DNA of 64,000 nt from JACRCT01 sp049841135 (GTDB lineage Bacteria > Myxococcota > Myxococcia > Myxococcales > UBA5297), in assembly GCA_049841135.1 (NCBI GenBank), contig JASGHK010000008.1:186001-250000 (forward strand). Reading direction: 5' to 3'. Position numbers and translations under genes: made by a program. This document shows, piece after piece, positions 38,022 to 47,335 of the stretch. Positions within the stretch are counted from its first letter, which is position 1. The number at the start of each line of letters is the position of its first letter. The notes below the pieces were generated by a model that saw only the letters and a program-made list of their open reading frames with translations, ran no database searches and was not told the origin of the DNA.

Positions 38022-38112
38022 AGGCGCGCAACCTTAGCGCTATCCGACGCGCTTTTCAGGGCTATCATCCGCGGCTTCCGGCGGGAGCGAGAGAGGGCGC
38101 GAGGGACGCGGC

Positions 38113-38922
38113 ATGGCACGGCGGCGCGAGAGCAAGTGGGAGCGAGCGGTGCGCGCCGCGGGGCCGAAGGGCAGCCTGCCGGTGGACAAGCCCGACTGGA
38201 TCGGCCGGGCGCTGCCCCGCGCCGGCGTCCTGACTCCGCACGAGGCCGAGCGGGCCATCGTCGCCGGCCGGGTGCGCGTCGCCGGCCGGGTGGTGAAGGA
38301 GCCGCTGACCCTGCTCAAGCCGACCGACGAGGTCCGCCTCGACGGCAAGACCGTCTCGCTCGCGGCGCCCACGCACGTGCTCGCCTTCCACAAGCCGAAG
38401 GGGTGCGTGGTCACGAACCGCGACGAGCTCGGCCGCACCACCGTGTTCGACCTGCTGGCCCGGGCGCTGCCCCCGGAGCTCTCGGGTTACGGCTGGCACG
38501 CGCTGGGGCGGCTCGACCTCGACACCACCGGCCTGCTCCTCTTCAGCAACGACGAGCGGCTGGTGGCTCACGCGACGCTGCCGGAGACGCACCTGCCCAA
38601 GCGCTACCTCGCCACGGTCCTGGGCACGCCCACCGACGAGAAGCTCGCGCCGCTGCGCCGGGGCCTGAAGCTCGACGACGGCGAGGCGCGGCCGGCCAAG
38701 GCGAAGCTCCGCGGCGAGCACCAGGTGGCCCTGACGCTGACCGAGGGGCGGTTCCACCAGGTCAAGCGGATGCTCTCGGCGGTCGGGCTGCCCGTGCGCG
38801 CGCTGCACCGCGAGGCGATTGGCGAGCTCGATCTCGACCTCCCCGAGGGCGGCTGCCGGCTGCTCACTGAAGAGGAAGTCGCGAGGAAGCTGAAGTTCGA
38901 GCACGGCCCGCGCAAAGCGTGA
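38113..38922 (+). CDS. Ribosomal pseudouridine synthase, RsuA/RluB/E/F group
   Basis: A 269-residue enzyme that converts a specific rRNA uridine to pseudouridine. The N-terminal S4 RNA-binding domain (about 30-80, AERAIVAGRVRVAGRVV) is followed by the catalytic domain, with the signature HALGRLDLDTTGLLLFSND containing the catalytic Asp and the RKVKRM-like EGRFHQVKRML loop. The exact target (RsuA, RluB, RluE or RluF) cannot be told. It has a basic N-terminal extension (MARRRESKWERAVR). The gene starts 91 bases from the divergent 37410 gene. Confidence 0.92.
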   Translation: MARRRESKWERAVRAAGPKGSLPVDKPDWIGRALPRAGVLTPHEAERAIVAGRVRVAGRVVKEPLTLLKPTDEVRLDGKTVSLAAPTHVLAFHKPKGCVVTNRDELGRTTVFDLLARALPPELSGYGWHALGRLDLDTTGLLLFSNDERLVAHATLPETHLPKRYLATVLGTPTDEKLAPLRRGLKLDDGEARPAKAKLRGEHQVALTLTEGRFHQVKRMLSAVGLPVRALHREAIGELDLDLPEGGCRLLTEEEVARKLKFEHGPRKA

Positions 38923-38956
38923 CAGCGGAATGGCCCTCCGAGGCCGGAGCCCGACA

Positions 38957-38973
38957 CCCCGAGCCTGTCGGGG
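38957..38973 (+). terminator. Short hairpin after the pseudouridine synthase gene
   Basis: CCCCGA and TCGGGG pair around GCCTG, 35 bases past the stop codon. A second hairpin at 39072-39096 (CCTCGCGC/GCGCGAGG) lies just before the next gene. Either may be a terminator; neither has a T-run. Confidence 0.45.
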
Positions 38974-39126
38974 GGCCAGCCCTCAACCGTTCCGATCTAT
39001 CCGCTGAGCGGTCGACGTTCCGGCGTCAGTCCGCTGAAGATAGGCAGGTACTTTGTGACATGAAATCCGCCCCTCGCGCGGGCCACCGGCGCGAGGCTCG
39101 GAACGAGTTGTGGCATCTTCTGCCGC

Positions 39127-39570
39127 GTGAATCGCCGGTCCCAGCTCCTGGTCCTCGCCGCCGTCGCCGCCTCGACTCCGGCGACGCTGGGCCTCGAGTC
39201 GCTGCTGCGCCTGCTCTTGCCCCCGGAGCTGGAGGAGATGCGGCTCTGGCTCAACCCGAAGGTCGCTCCGGTCGGCTGGGCGCTGGTGGCCCTCGCGGCG
39301 GCGTCGGTCCTCGTGGCCGTCTTCGCGCAGCGGCCCCTGCTCGCCTGGTTGCTGGCACGCGAGCGGCCCGCCTCGACGCCCGAGGCGGCTCGCACGGCCC
39401 AGGCGCGGCTGGCGACGCTGCTGCTGGCGACCTCCATCACCCAGGTCCCGGCGTTGCTGGCAACCGTCGCCTTCCTGTTCGGGGCCGACGCGCTCTCGAC
39501 GTACCTGACCATCGGAATCGGGACCGTGGGCGTGCTGGCGCAGTGGCCGGCGCTGCAGCGCCTGAGGTAG
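39127..39570 (+). CDS. Four-helix integral membrane protein
   Basis: A 147-residue hydrophobic protein with about four transmembrane helices, near residues 7-24, 49-67, 96-114 and 118-137. A charged loop (ARERPASTPEAARTAQAR) lies between the second and third. The start is a GTG at 39127. I do not recognise the family; small four-helix proteins of this kind include transporter subunits and sensor modules. It stands alone, between the pseudouridine synthase and a convergent hydrolase gene. Confidence 0.68.
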   Translation: MNRRSQLLVLAAVAASTPATLGLESLLRLLLPPELEEMRLWLNPKVAPVGWALVALAAASVLVAVFAQRPLLAWLLARERPASTPEAARTAQARLATLLLATSITQVPALLATVAFLFGADALSTYLTIGIGTVGVLAQWPALQRLR

Positions 39571-39633
39571 CGCCGGGCTCGCCTACTGCAAGCGCATCAC
39601 CTGCTTCGAGTACGGCGCGTTGAGCCGGGCGCC

Positions 39634-41661
39634 TCAGCGGTCCTGCGATGCCGGGTCGCGCTCGATGGAGACCTGCGGCTCGAACGCCGCCGACTCCAGG
39701 AAGCGCGTCGTGGCGTGGATGGCCTCCGGGCGGTGGAAGGCCAGGAAGTGCGTGTCCATGTCGTCGCCCGGCACGTCGTTGGTCCACTGCAGCAGGCCGC
39801 CGGTCGCGCCGCCCGGGAGGTTGCCCGCGAGCGGCGTCGCGCTCACCACCGCCATCCCGGACGCGCTCAGCTCCGGCCACGGTTGGACCAGCGGCGCGAG
39901 GAGCGGCACCCGCCCGGCGACCGCCAACGTCGCCGCCGTCGAGGCCGGGGTGAACACGTCGTGCATCCCGGACGTGAGCAGGACGCTGGAGGGCGGCCCG
40001 AAGTCGGCGCGCGAGGCCCAATACGGCGCGTAGTTCACCGGATCGGTCACGTCGGTCAGCGTCTGGATGAGGGTGGCCACCGGGTGCAACTCGCTCAGCG
40101 GCTCGTCGGCCGAGCACCCGAGCACGAAGGAGAGCAGGGCCTGGATGTCCATCGGGTCCTTGCGCTCGACCAGCGTGCGAGAGAGGACGCCGCCGGTCCC
40201 CGAGAACCACCACGCGCCGACCCGCCGCTCGAAGGTCGCGGCCATGGCTCCGGCGATACCTCCCTGGGAGTGGCCGAAGAAGCCGATCCGGTCGGGCTCG
40301 AAGCAGATCTCCCTTCCGGTGGGGCTCTTGTCGGCGGGGACCCGGAGCGACTCGCGCACGAAGCGCGTCAGCTGGAAGGTGTCGACGGCCGCCTGCCGCG
40401 AGACCGACCTGGCGGACTCCGGGTTGAAGTAGTTGAAGCTCATCGCGTTCGCGTCGAACGCCTGGCCTTCGGCCCGTAGCCCGTGGAGCGGCAGGTCCAA
40501 CCCGATGGCCGCCAGGCCACGCGCGGCGAGACGTCCTGCGACCCCGTCGTCGCGGAACGAGTACGCGTCGCCGCCCGTGCCGTGAGCCGCTTCCACGAGG
40601 CGGTAGCACGCGCCGCTGCGAGGCGGGTCGGCCGGGATGGTCAGCACGAAGCGCAGGTCTTCGTCGCGCACGGGCTTGGGCGTTCCGGCCTCGAAGTGCA
40701 GCGCCCCGCCGGCCGTGGCGTACGGCACCTGCCCTTCCTGGTAGTTCTTGCCGGCGAAGCGGCCCTCCAGCACCCAGTACGACGTCACCTCCCCCGGCCT
40801 CCACTCGAACGATTGCGAGAGGAACGTCCCCGCCGCCGCGCCGCGCGGGACCTGCCACGCATCGGCTCGCAGCTCGGGCGCCGGCTCCGACGCGAGCTGC
40901 TCGTGGATTGCCGCGAGCTGGGTCGTCACGGACTGGGTGGTGAAGACCGTGGCGACGACGATGCGCGAAGCGTTCGTTCCCTCGGTGCCGAGCCACTCGC
41001 GCACCGGCCGGTAGATCCCGACGAGCCGCTGGTACAGATCCACCGGAACCGCGGGCTGCACCTGCGGCGCGCGGGAGTCGCCCCTGAGCAGCGCCGCGAG
41101 GAGCGCAGGCTGCCGCAGGGCCCTGGAGTCCTTCGCCTTCAATCGGTCGTCGACGAGGAGCGCGTAGGTCGTCTTCTCCCGCAGCGGGAAGCCGGCGGCC
41201 GGCGCCACGGCCAGCGTGTTGGCCGCCAGGTACCTCCCCTTCTTCTCGTGAAGCTCCCAGCGCACCGGGCGGCGCTGTCCCAGCTCGGGAGAGCCCGCAG
41301 TCACGTCGACGATCTGCAGCGGCCCGTCGGCACTGAGGCCGGTCGGAAGGCTCGCGGGATCGAGGGCGCCGTCGAAGGCGACGTAGATCGCGCCGTTGGT
41401 GGAAAAGCCGTCGAGGCTCGCCGCCCCGAGCTGGGCGTAGGCCTCCACCAAGCTGGAGCGGGCGGCGTTGGGGAAGTCCGCGAACTTGGGCGCCCCCGCG
41501 GCGGTGCGCCGGTGGTCCGCGGGAAACGGAAAGGCGAGCCAGGTGCCGGCCGCGTCGTCGGCTTGCGGCGCCAGGGTCGGGTCGAACCTCGCGCTGACGC
41601 GGCCCGAGTCACACGCCGCCAGGCCGAGCGCCACCGCTGCCCACCGCCAGTCCCGCCGCAT
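39634..41661 (-). CDS. Alpha/beta-hydrolase lipoprotein
   Basis: A 675-residue lipoprotein (signal with lipobox LAAC, Cys17). An all-beta N-terminal half carries FDGALDPASLPTGLSADG-type Ig-like strands. The C-terminal half is an alpha/beta-hydrolase with the nucleophile elbow GHSQGGIAGA near residue 467, plus HGTGGDAYSFRDDG, the oxyanion region. It probably acts as an exported esterase, lipase or peptidase on the cell surface. GAGG lies six bases before the ATG. It follows the aminopeptidase by 65 bases on the same strand, suggesting an exo-hydrolytic operon. Confidence 0.78.
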   Translation of the reverse strand: MRRDWRWAAVALGLAACDSGRVSARFDPTLAPQADDAAGTWLAFPFPADHRRTAAGAPKFADFPNAARSSLVEAYAQLGAASLDGFSTNGAIYVAFDGALDPASLPTGLSADGPLQIVDVTAGSPELGQRRPVRWELHEKKGRYLAANTLAVAPAAGFPLREKTTYALLVDDRLKAKDSRALRQPALLAALLRGDSRAPQVQPAVPVDLYQRLVGIYRPVREWLGTEGTNASRIVVATVFTTQSVTTQLAAIHEQLASEPAPELRADAWQVPRGAAAGTFLSQSFEWRPGEVTSYWVLEGRFAGKNYQEGQVPYATAGGALHFEAGTPKPVRDEDLRFVLTIPADPPRSGACYRLVEAAHGTGGDAYSFRDDGVAGRLAARGLAAIGLDLPLHGLRAEGQAFDANAMSFNYFNPESARSVSRQAAVDTFQLTRFVRESLRVPADKSPTGREICFEPDRIGFFGHSQGGIAGAMAATFERRVGAWWFSGTGGVLSRTLVERKDPMDIQALLSFVLGCSADEPLSELHPVATLIQTLTDVTDPVNYAPYWASRADFGPPSSVLLTSGMHDVFTPASTAATLAVAGRVPLLAPLVQPWPELSASGMAVVSATPLAGNLPGGATGGLLQWTNDVPGDDMDTHFLAFHRPEAIHATTRFLESAAFEPQVSIERDPASQDR

Positions 41662-41726
41662 GGCCGCCTCTCTGAGTCAGCGGCTCGCGGCGGGATGGGG
41701 ACAGCCGGTGATGTCGGAGCGCGCCG

Positions 41727-43487
41727 CTAAGCCTGGTTCTTCTTCAGGATCCCCTCGATGCCGCCGCGCGCGATGGGGTGGTAGCCGTCGGCGTTGCGCT
41801 CGAAGCAGCGGCGAGCGTTGGGCCGGGTGGCCTCGACCTTCACGAGCGCGGTGTACAGAGGCTTGAGGTACTTCATGCGCCCCACCTTGCCCAGTACCTC
41901 CTCCACCTTGGGGATCGCCGCCTCGTAGCCGGAGATCGCCGCGAGGCCGAGCCAGGAGACGAGCACCTCGTAGTTGCCGCTCTTGCTCAGCGAGAAGCGG
42001 CGGTCCAGCTCCTCGCACAGCACCTTGGGCGCCGGGTGCGGCAGGGCCTCGAGGTAGAGCGACCACTCGGCGGGGGTCCAGCTCTTGGCCAGGTCGTCGG
42101 CCGGCGCCTTGGCCCCGATCGCCTGCAGCGCCTCGAGCTTGGTGCTGACCGCCTTGGGCGCGTTGGCGGGGATGCCCGGGCCGTCGATCCACTCGGTCGC
42201 GTTCACCTTCTCCAGCACGCCCGGGAGCTTGTCCTGCACGAAGCAGGTGAAGTCCTCGGTGGTGATCGACTTGAAGCGGAAGGCCTCGATGTACTGGCGC
42301 AGGAAGGCGTCGAAGGCCGGGCGGCCCACCGCCTCCTCGATGGTGCGCAAGAAGAGGTATCCCTTCTCGTACGGCACCTGCGAGTACGCCTCGTCGGGGT
42401 CGACGCCGGCGAAGTCGGTGCGTAGCCGCGTCCACTCCGGGTGGTCCTTGAAGTCGGCGATGGCCTTCTCCAGGCTCTGGCGGCCCAGCGCTGCGTGCAG
42501 CCCGCTGACCTCCTTGCCCTCCAGCGCCTCCTGGATGCGCCGCTCGGCCCAGACCGTGAAGCCCTCGTTGAGCCAGAAGTGGTCGGCGTTGGCGTTGGTG
42601 ACGAGGTTGCCGGTCCAGCTGTGCGCCAGCTCGTGCGCGAGCACGTTGACCAGCGAGCGGTCCCCGGCGAGCAGCGTGGGCGTCAGGAAGGTCAGCCGCG
42701 GGTTCTCCATGCCGCCGTACGGGAAGCTGGGCGGCATGGTGAGGATGTCGAACCGGTCCCAGTCGTAGGGGCCGAAGAGCTTCTCGGCGGCGAGGATCAT
42801 CTTGTCGACGTCCTCGAACTCCCACTTGGCCTTCTCGACGATCTCCGGCTCGGCCCAGACGCGCGAGCGCGGGCCGACGTCGCGGGAGACCAGGTGCCCA
42901 ACGGCGAGGGCGAAGAGGTACGGCGGAATGGCCTGCGGCATCTCGAAGACGTCGACGGCGAGCTTGCCCTTCTCGTCGCGGCGGACGGCGCCGGCGGCCA
43001 TCACCGCCTTGAGCTCGACGGGGACGGTCACCTCGGCCTGGTAGCGGACGCGCACCCGCGGCGAGTCCTGCAGCGGGACGACGGACCGGGCATGGATGGA
43101 CTGGCACTGGCTGAACAGGAACGGGTGCTTGCCGCCGGCGGTCTGCGCCGGGGTGAGCCACTGCAGCGCGGTGGCCTGCGGCGAGGTCCGGTAGGCGATG
43201 CGCAGCGCCCGGGTGCCCTTGGGCAGGTTCACGCGCAGGCGCGAGCCGAGGACGGGCTCGGCAGCGGCGAGCTCGTAGGCGAGCTTCTCGCCGCTCTCGG
43301 CGAAGACGCCGTGGATGGTCAGGTCGCGGGTGTCGAGATCGAGCGGGCCTTCGCCGGGCGACTCGAGCTCGAGCCGGGCCTCGGCCTCGATGACCTTGGC
43401 GTCGAAGTCGACGCGGGCCTTCCAGCCCAGGCGGGTGACCTGCGGTTGAGCGGCGTCGGCGTACGAGTGCGGATCGAGGCGGGCCAT
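41727..43487 (-). CDS. M1-family aminopeptidase, leukotriene-A4-hydrolase-like
   Basis: A 586-residue zinc aminopeptidase very like eukaryotic LTA4 hydrolase. It has the GGMENPRLTFL exopeptidase motif (GAMEN-like), the zinc motif HELAHSW near residue 287 with NEGFTVWAERR 18 residues later, a YEKGYLFLR Tyr, and RMKYLKPLY near the end corresponding to the carboxylate-binding Arg/Lys. The mature enzyme is probably cytoplasmic as no signal peptide is visible. Length is close to the 610 residues of LTA4H. The ATG at 43487 has AGGAG eight bases upstream. Epoxide hydrolase activity cannot be predicted from sequence. Confidence 0.93.
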   Translation of the reverse strand: MARLDPHSYADAAQPQVTRLGWKARVDFDAKVIEAEARLELESPGEGPLDLDTRDLTIHGVFAESGEKLAYELAAAEPVLGSRLRVNLPKGTRALRIAYRTSPQATALQWLTPAQTAGGKHPFLFSQCQSIHARSVVPLQDSPRVRVRYQAEVTVPVELKAVMAAGAVRRDEKGKLAVDVFEMPQAIPPYLFALAVGHLVSRDVGPRSRVWAEPEIVEKAKWEFEDVDKMILAAEKLFGPYDWDRFDILTMPPSFPYGGMENPRLTFLTPTLLAGDRSLVNVLAHELAHSWTGNLVTNANADHFWLNEGFTVWAERRIQEALEGKEVSGLHAALGRQSLEKAIADFKDHPEWTRLRTDFAGVDPDEAYSQVPYEKGYLFLRTIEEAVGRPAFDAFLRQYIEAFRFKSITTEDFTCFVQDKLPGVLEKVNATEWIDGPGIPANAPKAVSTKLEALQAIGAKAPADDLAKSWTPAEWSLYLEALPHPAPKVLCEELDRRFSLSKSGNYEVLVSWLGLAAISGYEAAIPKVEEVLGKVGRMKYLKPLYTALVKVEATRPNARRCFERNADGYHPIARGGIEGILKKNQA

Positions 43488-43625
43488 GCCGTGGCTCCTT
43501 GCTTGAGAGACTTCGGTTCGACTGCGCCAAAGCGGGGTGGGTCAGAGGAGGCTCTGTCTATAGCGCCCTTCGCCCCGCCGCTGCACTCGCTGCTTCTGCG
43601 CGCGCCGCAGTTCGTCTGCCAGCCG

Positions 43626-45110
43626 TTAGCGCTGGGTCCGCACGGCCTGGAGCACCATCCGCTTGCCGCCCCGGTCCACCTCGAGGCGCACCCGGGTCCC
43701 GGGCCGTCCGGGAATCCGTGCGTGCGCCGCGCTGAGCGTCGCGACCGCGGCGCCGTCGACGGCCACGATCCGGTCCTCCGGCTCGAGCCCGGCGCGCGCC
43801 GCGCCGCTGTGGCGCATCACGTCCTCCACGTAGACGCCGCCGGGTCGCTCGCGGAGCACCACGCCGATGTAGCCCGGCGCGGGCCGCTGGATCTCCAGCT
43901 CGACGCGCAGCTTCGCCGACCCCGCCGCCGCCTGGGCGAACGCATGCCGCACCTCGCGGGCCTCGGCGCGTCCGCTGACGACGTAGCTGCCAGGCTCGAC
44001 CCGCTCGAAGCGGAAGCGACCGTCAGGGCCCGAGCGCGCCTGGCGCACCAGCTCGCGGTCTCGACGCCAGTCGCTCGAGCCGCGCAGCCAGAGCTCGACG
44101 CCTGCGAGCGGCTTGCCGTCGGCGGCGTCCACCAGCAGGCCCTCGACGTCCTCGACGACGGTGAGCTGGCGGCGCGCGAGGTCCAGCCGCAGCTGCGCCA
44201 CGACCTCGGTGCGCGCCTGGCCCGAGGCCTCGGAGAGGAAGATGTGGCCGCGCTCGGCGTGCGGCGGCAGCTCCACCTCCACCACGTCCAGGTAGCTGGC
44301 GAAGGCCGGCGCCGCGGCCAGGTAGGCCTCGCCCGGCGGCATCAGCGCGCCCACGTCGTCCGCGTAGAAGAGATCGTTGGGGACCTCGCAGCCCGCCTCG
44401 GCGCCGCGGTTGACGAAGGCCCGCACCACCGACAGCCGCGAGCCCTTCACCTGCGCCGCGGGGATGAGCAGCGAGACCTGGGCCAGGCAGTCGCGGTGGA
44501 GCGCGGGGGCGACGCCCGAGAGCGGCAAGGTCAACCGGGGATGGAGCGCGGGCGCGGAGGGGTCGGGCAAGAACGCCGCCGCCGTCTTCTCCAGCGCCGG
44601 CCAGGCGATGGAGAAGGCGTCGCGGGCGGCCGGCTTGAACGGCGCAGCGGTCTTCTTCGCGAAGTCGAGGCGCACGCCTCCGTCGGGCTGGAGCGGTGGG
44701 CCCACCAAGAGCCGCAGCGTCGAAGGCGAACCCGGGACGTCGGCCTGGAAGAAGACGGTGGCCTCGGCGCCGTCGCCGGAGAGTCCTTCGAGCGAGCCCA
44801 CCGGCGTCAGCAGGTGCACCAGCCCTGACTCGTCGAGCGCGCGGAACCATCCGTCGCGGGGCGCCGGCGCGCCCTTGCCCGCGACCGGTGCCGAGAAGGT
44901 GGCCTTGAGCAGGAGCTTGCTGCGTGGCGCCCCGGGTCGCAACTCGACCGCGTCGACGGTGAGCTTGGAGTAGCAGCGCGGCGGATCGCCTGGGATGGGC
45001 AGGCGGGTCGCCAGGGACAGACCCGACGGCATCAGCGTGACCGGTTCGGCCGAGACGCCGGCGCACGGGAGCAGCACGAGAGCGGCGGCGATGGTCCGGA
45101 GGAGGCGCAT
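43626..45110 (-). CDS. Secreted PDZ-domain protein with a carboxypeptidase-regulatory domain
   Basis: A 494-residue exported protein (signal LLRTIAAALVLLPCAGVSA). A long N-terminal beta-rich region is of unknown type and has several Phe/Asp-containing strands. A carboxypeptidase-regulatory-like domain follows (about 325-390, VDAADGKPLAGVELWLRGS). A C-terminal PDZ domain (about 415-490) has GYIGVVLRERPGGVYVEDV and AGLEPEDRIVAVDG. No protease domain is present, so it is likely a periplasmic adaptor. It is divergent from 45345 with 234 bases between starts. No strong ribosome-binding site can be named. Confidence 0.75.
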   Translation of the reverse strand: MRLLRTIAAALVLLPCAGVSAEPVTLMPSGLSLATRLPIPGDPPRCYSKLTVDAVELRPGAPRSKLLLKATFSAPVAGKGAPAPRDGWFRALDESGLVHLLTPVGSLEGLSGDGAEATVFFQADVPGSPSTLRLLVGPPLQPDGGVRLDFAKKTAAPFKPAARDAFSIAWPALEKTAAAFLPDPSAPALHPRLTLPLSGVAPALHRDCLAQVSLLIPAAQVKGSRLSVVRAFVNRGAEAGCEVPNDLFYADDVGALMPPGEAYLAAAPAFASYLDVVEVELPPHAERGHIFLSEASGQARTEVVAQLRLDLARRQLTVVEDVEGLLVDAADGKPLAGVELWLRGSSDWRRDRELVRQARSGPDGRFRFERVEPGSYVVSGRAEAREVRHAFAQAAAGSAKLRVELEIQRPAPGYIGVVLRERPGGVYVEDVMRHSGAARAGLEPEDRIVAVDGAAVATLSAAHARIPGRPGTRVRLEVDRGGKRMVLQAVRTQR

Positions 45111-45181
45111 CCGGCCGGAGAGCCTAGCAGGCCGCCCCTGTCGGTTGCCGGCACCGCCTCGCGGAGGTTTGCGCCGGCCTT

Positions 45182-45221
45182 CCTGTCACCGCCGAACCTG
45201 TCAGCCGTCAGCATTGACAGG
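45182..45221. promoter_or_regulatory. CCTGTCA repeats in a divergent promoter region
   Basis: Two direct CCTGTCA repeats (45182-45188, 45197-45203) and an inverted TGACAGG (45215-45221) lie in the 234-bp gap between the PDZ gene and the peptidoglycan-binding gene. The spacing of 15 and 18 bases suggests a regulator binding on one or two helical faces. A TTGACA -35 box is embedded in the last copy. No matching -10 is clear. Confidence 0.4.
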
Positions 45222-45344
45222 GGCCATGCCAGGCAAGGGCGTGGTCCAGCCGCGTTTTCCCCAGTCAATCCAGCGCGCCGCTGATGGCACGACGGATGCT
45301 CAGGGATCGGCGACCTTCTCGCTGTCATTTCTTCCGGAGCGACC

Positions 45345-46037
45345 ATGCCTCCCGTCACCCGCACCACGACCGGCTCCAACACCGTTGCGACCTCGACTGA
45401 TCGCCCCGTCCTGCGCAAGGGCGCGCATGGCACCGCAGTGCGCGAGCTGCAGACGTTGCTCAAGGCCAAGGGCTACGACGTCTCGGTGGACGGCAGCCTG
45501 GGCTCGGGGACCGACCGCGCAGTCCGCGAGTTCCAGAAGTCGCAGGGGCTGCCCGCGGACGGGGTCGTCGGGCCCAAGACCTGGAAGCTCCTCGCCGGCG
45601 AACAGGGCGTCACCACCACGACGCCTCCGACTTCGCCCGCCTCACGCGCGCGCCTGGGCACCGGAAGCCCCAGCATCGACTTCAACGGCACGCCCCATAC
45701 CCGGATCGAAGGGCGCGCGGCCAACTCGAAGATCTCCCTGGCCGGCTTCAACCCGATGACCCAGGACGGCATCGCCCTGACGACCACCCAGGCCCGGCAG
45801 CTGGGCGTGAAGGTCGGCGACACCGTCACCATCCGCGACCGCGTGACCGGCGACACCTACGAGGCCACCTTCCACGACAGCGCCGGCAGCAAGCGCAAGG
45901 ACCAGCTCGAGCACTTTGAGGTCAGCCCCGCGCTGGCCGACCGGCTAGGCATCAGCTACCGCACCCGTTCGGGCCGCATCGTCGATGCGGTCACCAATGG
46001 CGAGGAAGTCCGCGGCCGCTTCTGCATCGAGGGCTGA
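45345..46037 (+). CDS. Peptidoglycan-binding domain protein with RlpA/3D-like C-terminus
   Basis: A 230-residue protein. Residues about 25-90 form a PG_binding_1 domain (LRKGAHGTAVRELQTLLKAKGYD and DGVVGPKTWKLL). The C-terminal half (TRIEGRAANSKISLAGFN to RGRFCIEG) resembles a double-psi beta-barrel of 3D or RlpA type (GVKVGDTVTIRDR); conserved Asp residues may be catalytic but this is uncertain. No clear signal peptide is visible at the ATG (45345), so export is not proved. GGAG lies six bases upstream. A lipoprotein gene follows 76 bases later. Confidence 0.7.
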   Translation: MPPVTRTTTGSNTVATSTDRPVLRKGAHGTAVRELQTLLKAKGYDVSVDGSLGSGTDRAVREFQKSQGLPADGVVGPKTWKLLAGEQGVTTTTPPTSPASRARLGTGSPSIDFNGTPHTRIEGRAANSKISLAGFNPMTQDGIALTTTQARQLGVKVGDTVTIRDRVTGDTYEATFHDSAGSKRKDQLEHFEVSPALADRLGISYRTRSGRIVDAVTNGEEVRGRFCIEG

Positions 46038-46113
46038 CGAGGACCTTCGGGACCTGCGAGGCATCCCGGAGTATCGTGGGCCTGTTCGACAGCCCACTCC
46101 TCAGGAGCTTCCG

Positions 46114-47187
46114 ATGCGCCGCCGTGTCCTCCCCTTCCGCCTGCTTCTGGCTGGCTCGCTGTGCGCCGTCTTCGCCGCGAGCTGGTTCACCGGCTGTGGC
46201 GAGCAGCCCTCGGGGCAAACCGACACCGGCATCGTCGTCGCAGCGGACGCTTCCGTTCCCAGCGACGCGGCGGCCTTCCCTGCCGATGCCTCGGGCGAGG
46301 CGCTCGATGCATCGGCCCCTCCCGCGGATGCCACCGCGACACCGGCAGACGCGACGACGACCCCACTGGATTCCTCCATCGCCGAGCCAGGTGACGCGTC
46401 ACCCGGCCCCGATGCGACGGCCATCGAGTCCCCCGACGCGACCGAAATCGAGCCGCCGGACGCGACCACCACCGAGCCGCCCGACGCGACGACGGTCGAG
46501 CCGTCGGACGCGACCACCGTCGAGCCGCCGGACGCCGCGACGGGAAACGGCGACGCCGGAGTGACCGTGCCGCTGCCCGGCTTCGGAGCCATCAGCGGGA
46601 CGTGTGGCGTGCTCGACACCGAGCTGACCGACAGCGACCCGCACTACTTCGAGAACCACATCGACTTCGGCACCGACCCGTATGACGACCCGGCGGACCG
46701 CCCGCAGCTGACCACGGGAGGCCAGACGATGATCACGCTCCCCAATGCCGGTGGCAGCTCCGGAAACTCGGAGGCGTTCTCCTTCGAGATGCTCGCCCGC
46801 TGCGAGCTGGCGAACCTCTACAAGACCGAGACGCAGATCACCTACGACATCACCGGCAAGATCACCGACCTCGAAGTCTTCATGGACGGCTACAAGATTG
46901 GCGTGAGCGTCGTGCGCGCCATGAGCTACCCCGAGACCGCTCCCTACACACTCGCCCAGGCGAAGTCGAAGCTCGAGAGCAAGCTCAGCGACATCAAGGC
47001 CAGCACGCTCAACGTCTCCGCTGCCGACAAGTGGGTGAAGCAGGTGCTCTACGTCTGGGCGCAGACGCAGACCCACGCCGACACGGTGAACCAGGCCTAC
47101 CAGCAGATCGACGCGGCGACGAAGGCCGACACCATCGTCATCGTCACCGTCAGCGACGGCGCCGACTCCTGGATCTACTTCCAGTAG
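46114..47187 (+). CDS. Asp/Ala-rich tethered lipoprotein
   Basis: A 357-residue lipoprotein (lipobox FTGC, Cys28). The first 150 residues after the Cys are a disordered Asp/Ala/Pro/Thr-rich tether. It includes an 8-residue repeat (DATTTEPP, DATTVEPS and similar), whose 24-bp units are nearly identical. The C-terminal half is a folded domain (GFGAISGTCGVLDTEL onward) of unknown family, rich in Tyr and Thr, with a helix-strand pattern. The ATG at 46114 has AGGAG seven bases upstream. Tethered lipoproteins of this style recur in the window (23483, 53171, 59143). Function unknown. Confidence 0.75.
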   Translation: MRRRVLPFRLLLAGSLCAVFAASWFTGCGEQPSGQTDTGIVVAADASVPSDAAAFPADASGEALDASAPPADATATPADATTTPLDSSIAEPGDASPGPDATAIESPDATEIEPPDATTTEPPDATTVEPSDATTVEPPDAATGNGDAGVTVPLPGFGAISGTCGVLDTELTDSDPHYFENHIDFGTDPYDDPADRPQLTTGGQTMITLPNAGGSSGNSEAFSFEMLARCELANLYKTETQITYDITGKITDLEVFMDGYKIGVSVVRAMSYPETAPYTLAQAKSKLESKLSDIKASTLNVSAADKWVKQVLYVWAQTQTHADTVNQAYQQIDAATKADTIVIVTVSDGADSWIYFQ

Positions 47188-47220
47188 CCGCAGAGCGCCT
47201 TTCGCAACCCTGCGAGATGA

Positions 47221-47235
47221 CGCCGGAATCCGGCG
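47221..47235 (+). terminator. Short hairpin after the Asp/Ala-rich lipoprotein gene
   Basis: CGCCG and CGGCG pair around GAATC, 34 bases past the stop, and TTTT occurs 16 bases later at 47251-47254. It is a plausible intrinsic terminator of the plus-strand gene. Confidence 0.45.
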
Positions 47236-47282
47236 ATTCGTGAAATCCCGTTTTCCAAGGCCCCGGATTCACTGAGAATTTC

Positions 47283-47322
47283 GGGCTCGGCCCGCATCCA
47301 TTATATGCGGGAACCCGAGCCC
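47283..47322. terminator. Bidirectional hairpin between convergent genes
   Basis: GGGCTCG and CGAGCCC form an outer stem, and CCCGCAT with ATGCGGG an inner stem, around a CCATTAT loop. It lies 14 bases beyond the TPR-kinase stop (47336), so it could serve both genes. Confidence 0.6.
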
Positions 47323-47335
47323 CCCCCCACCTGGT

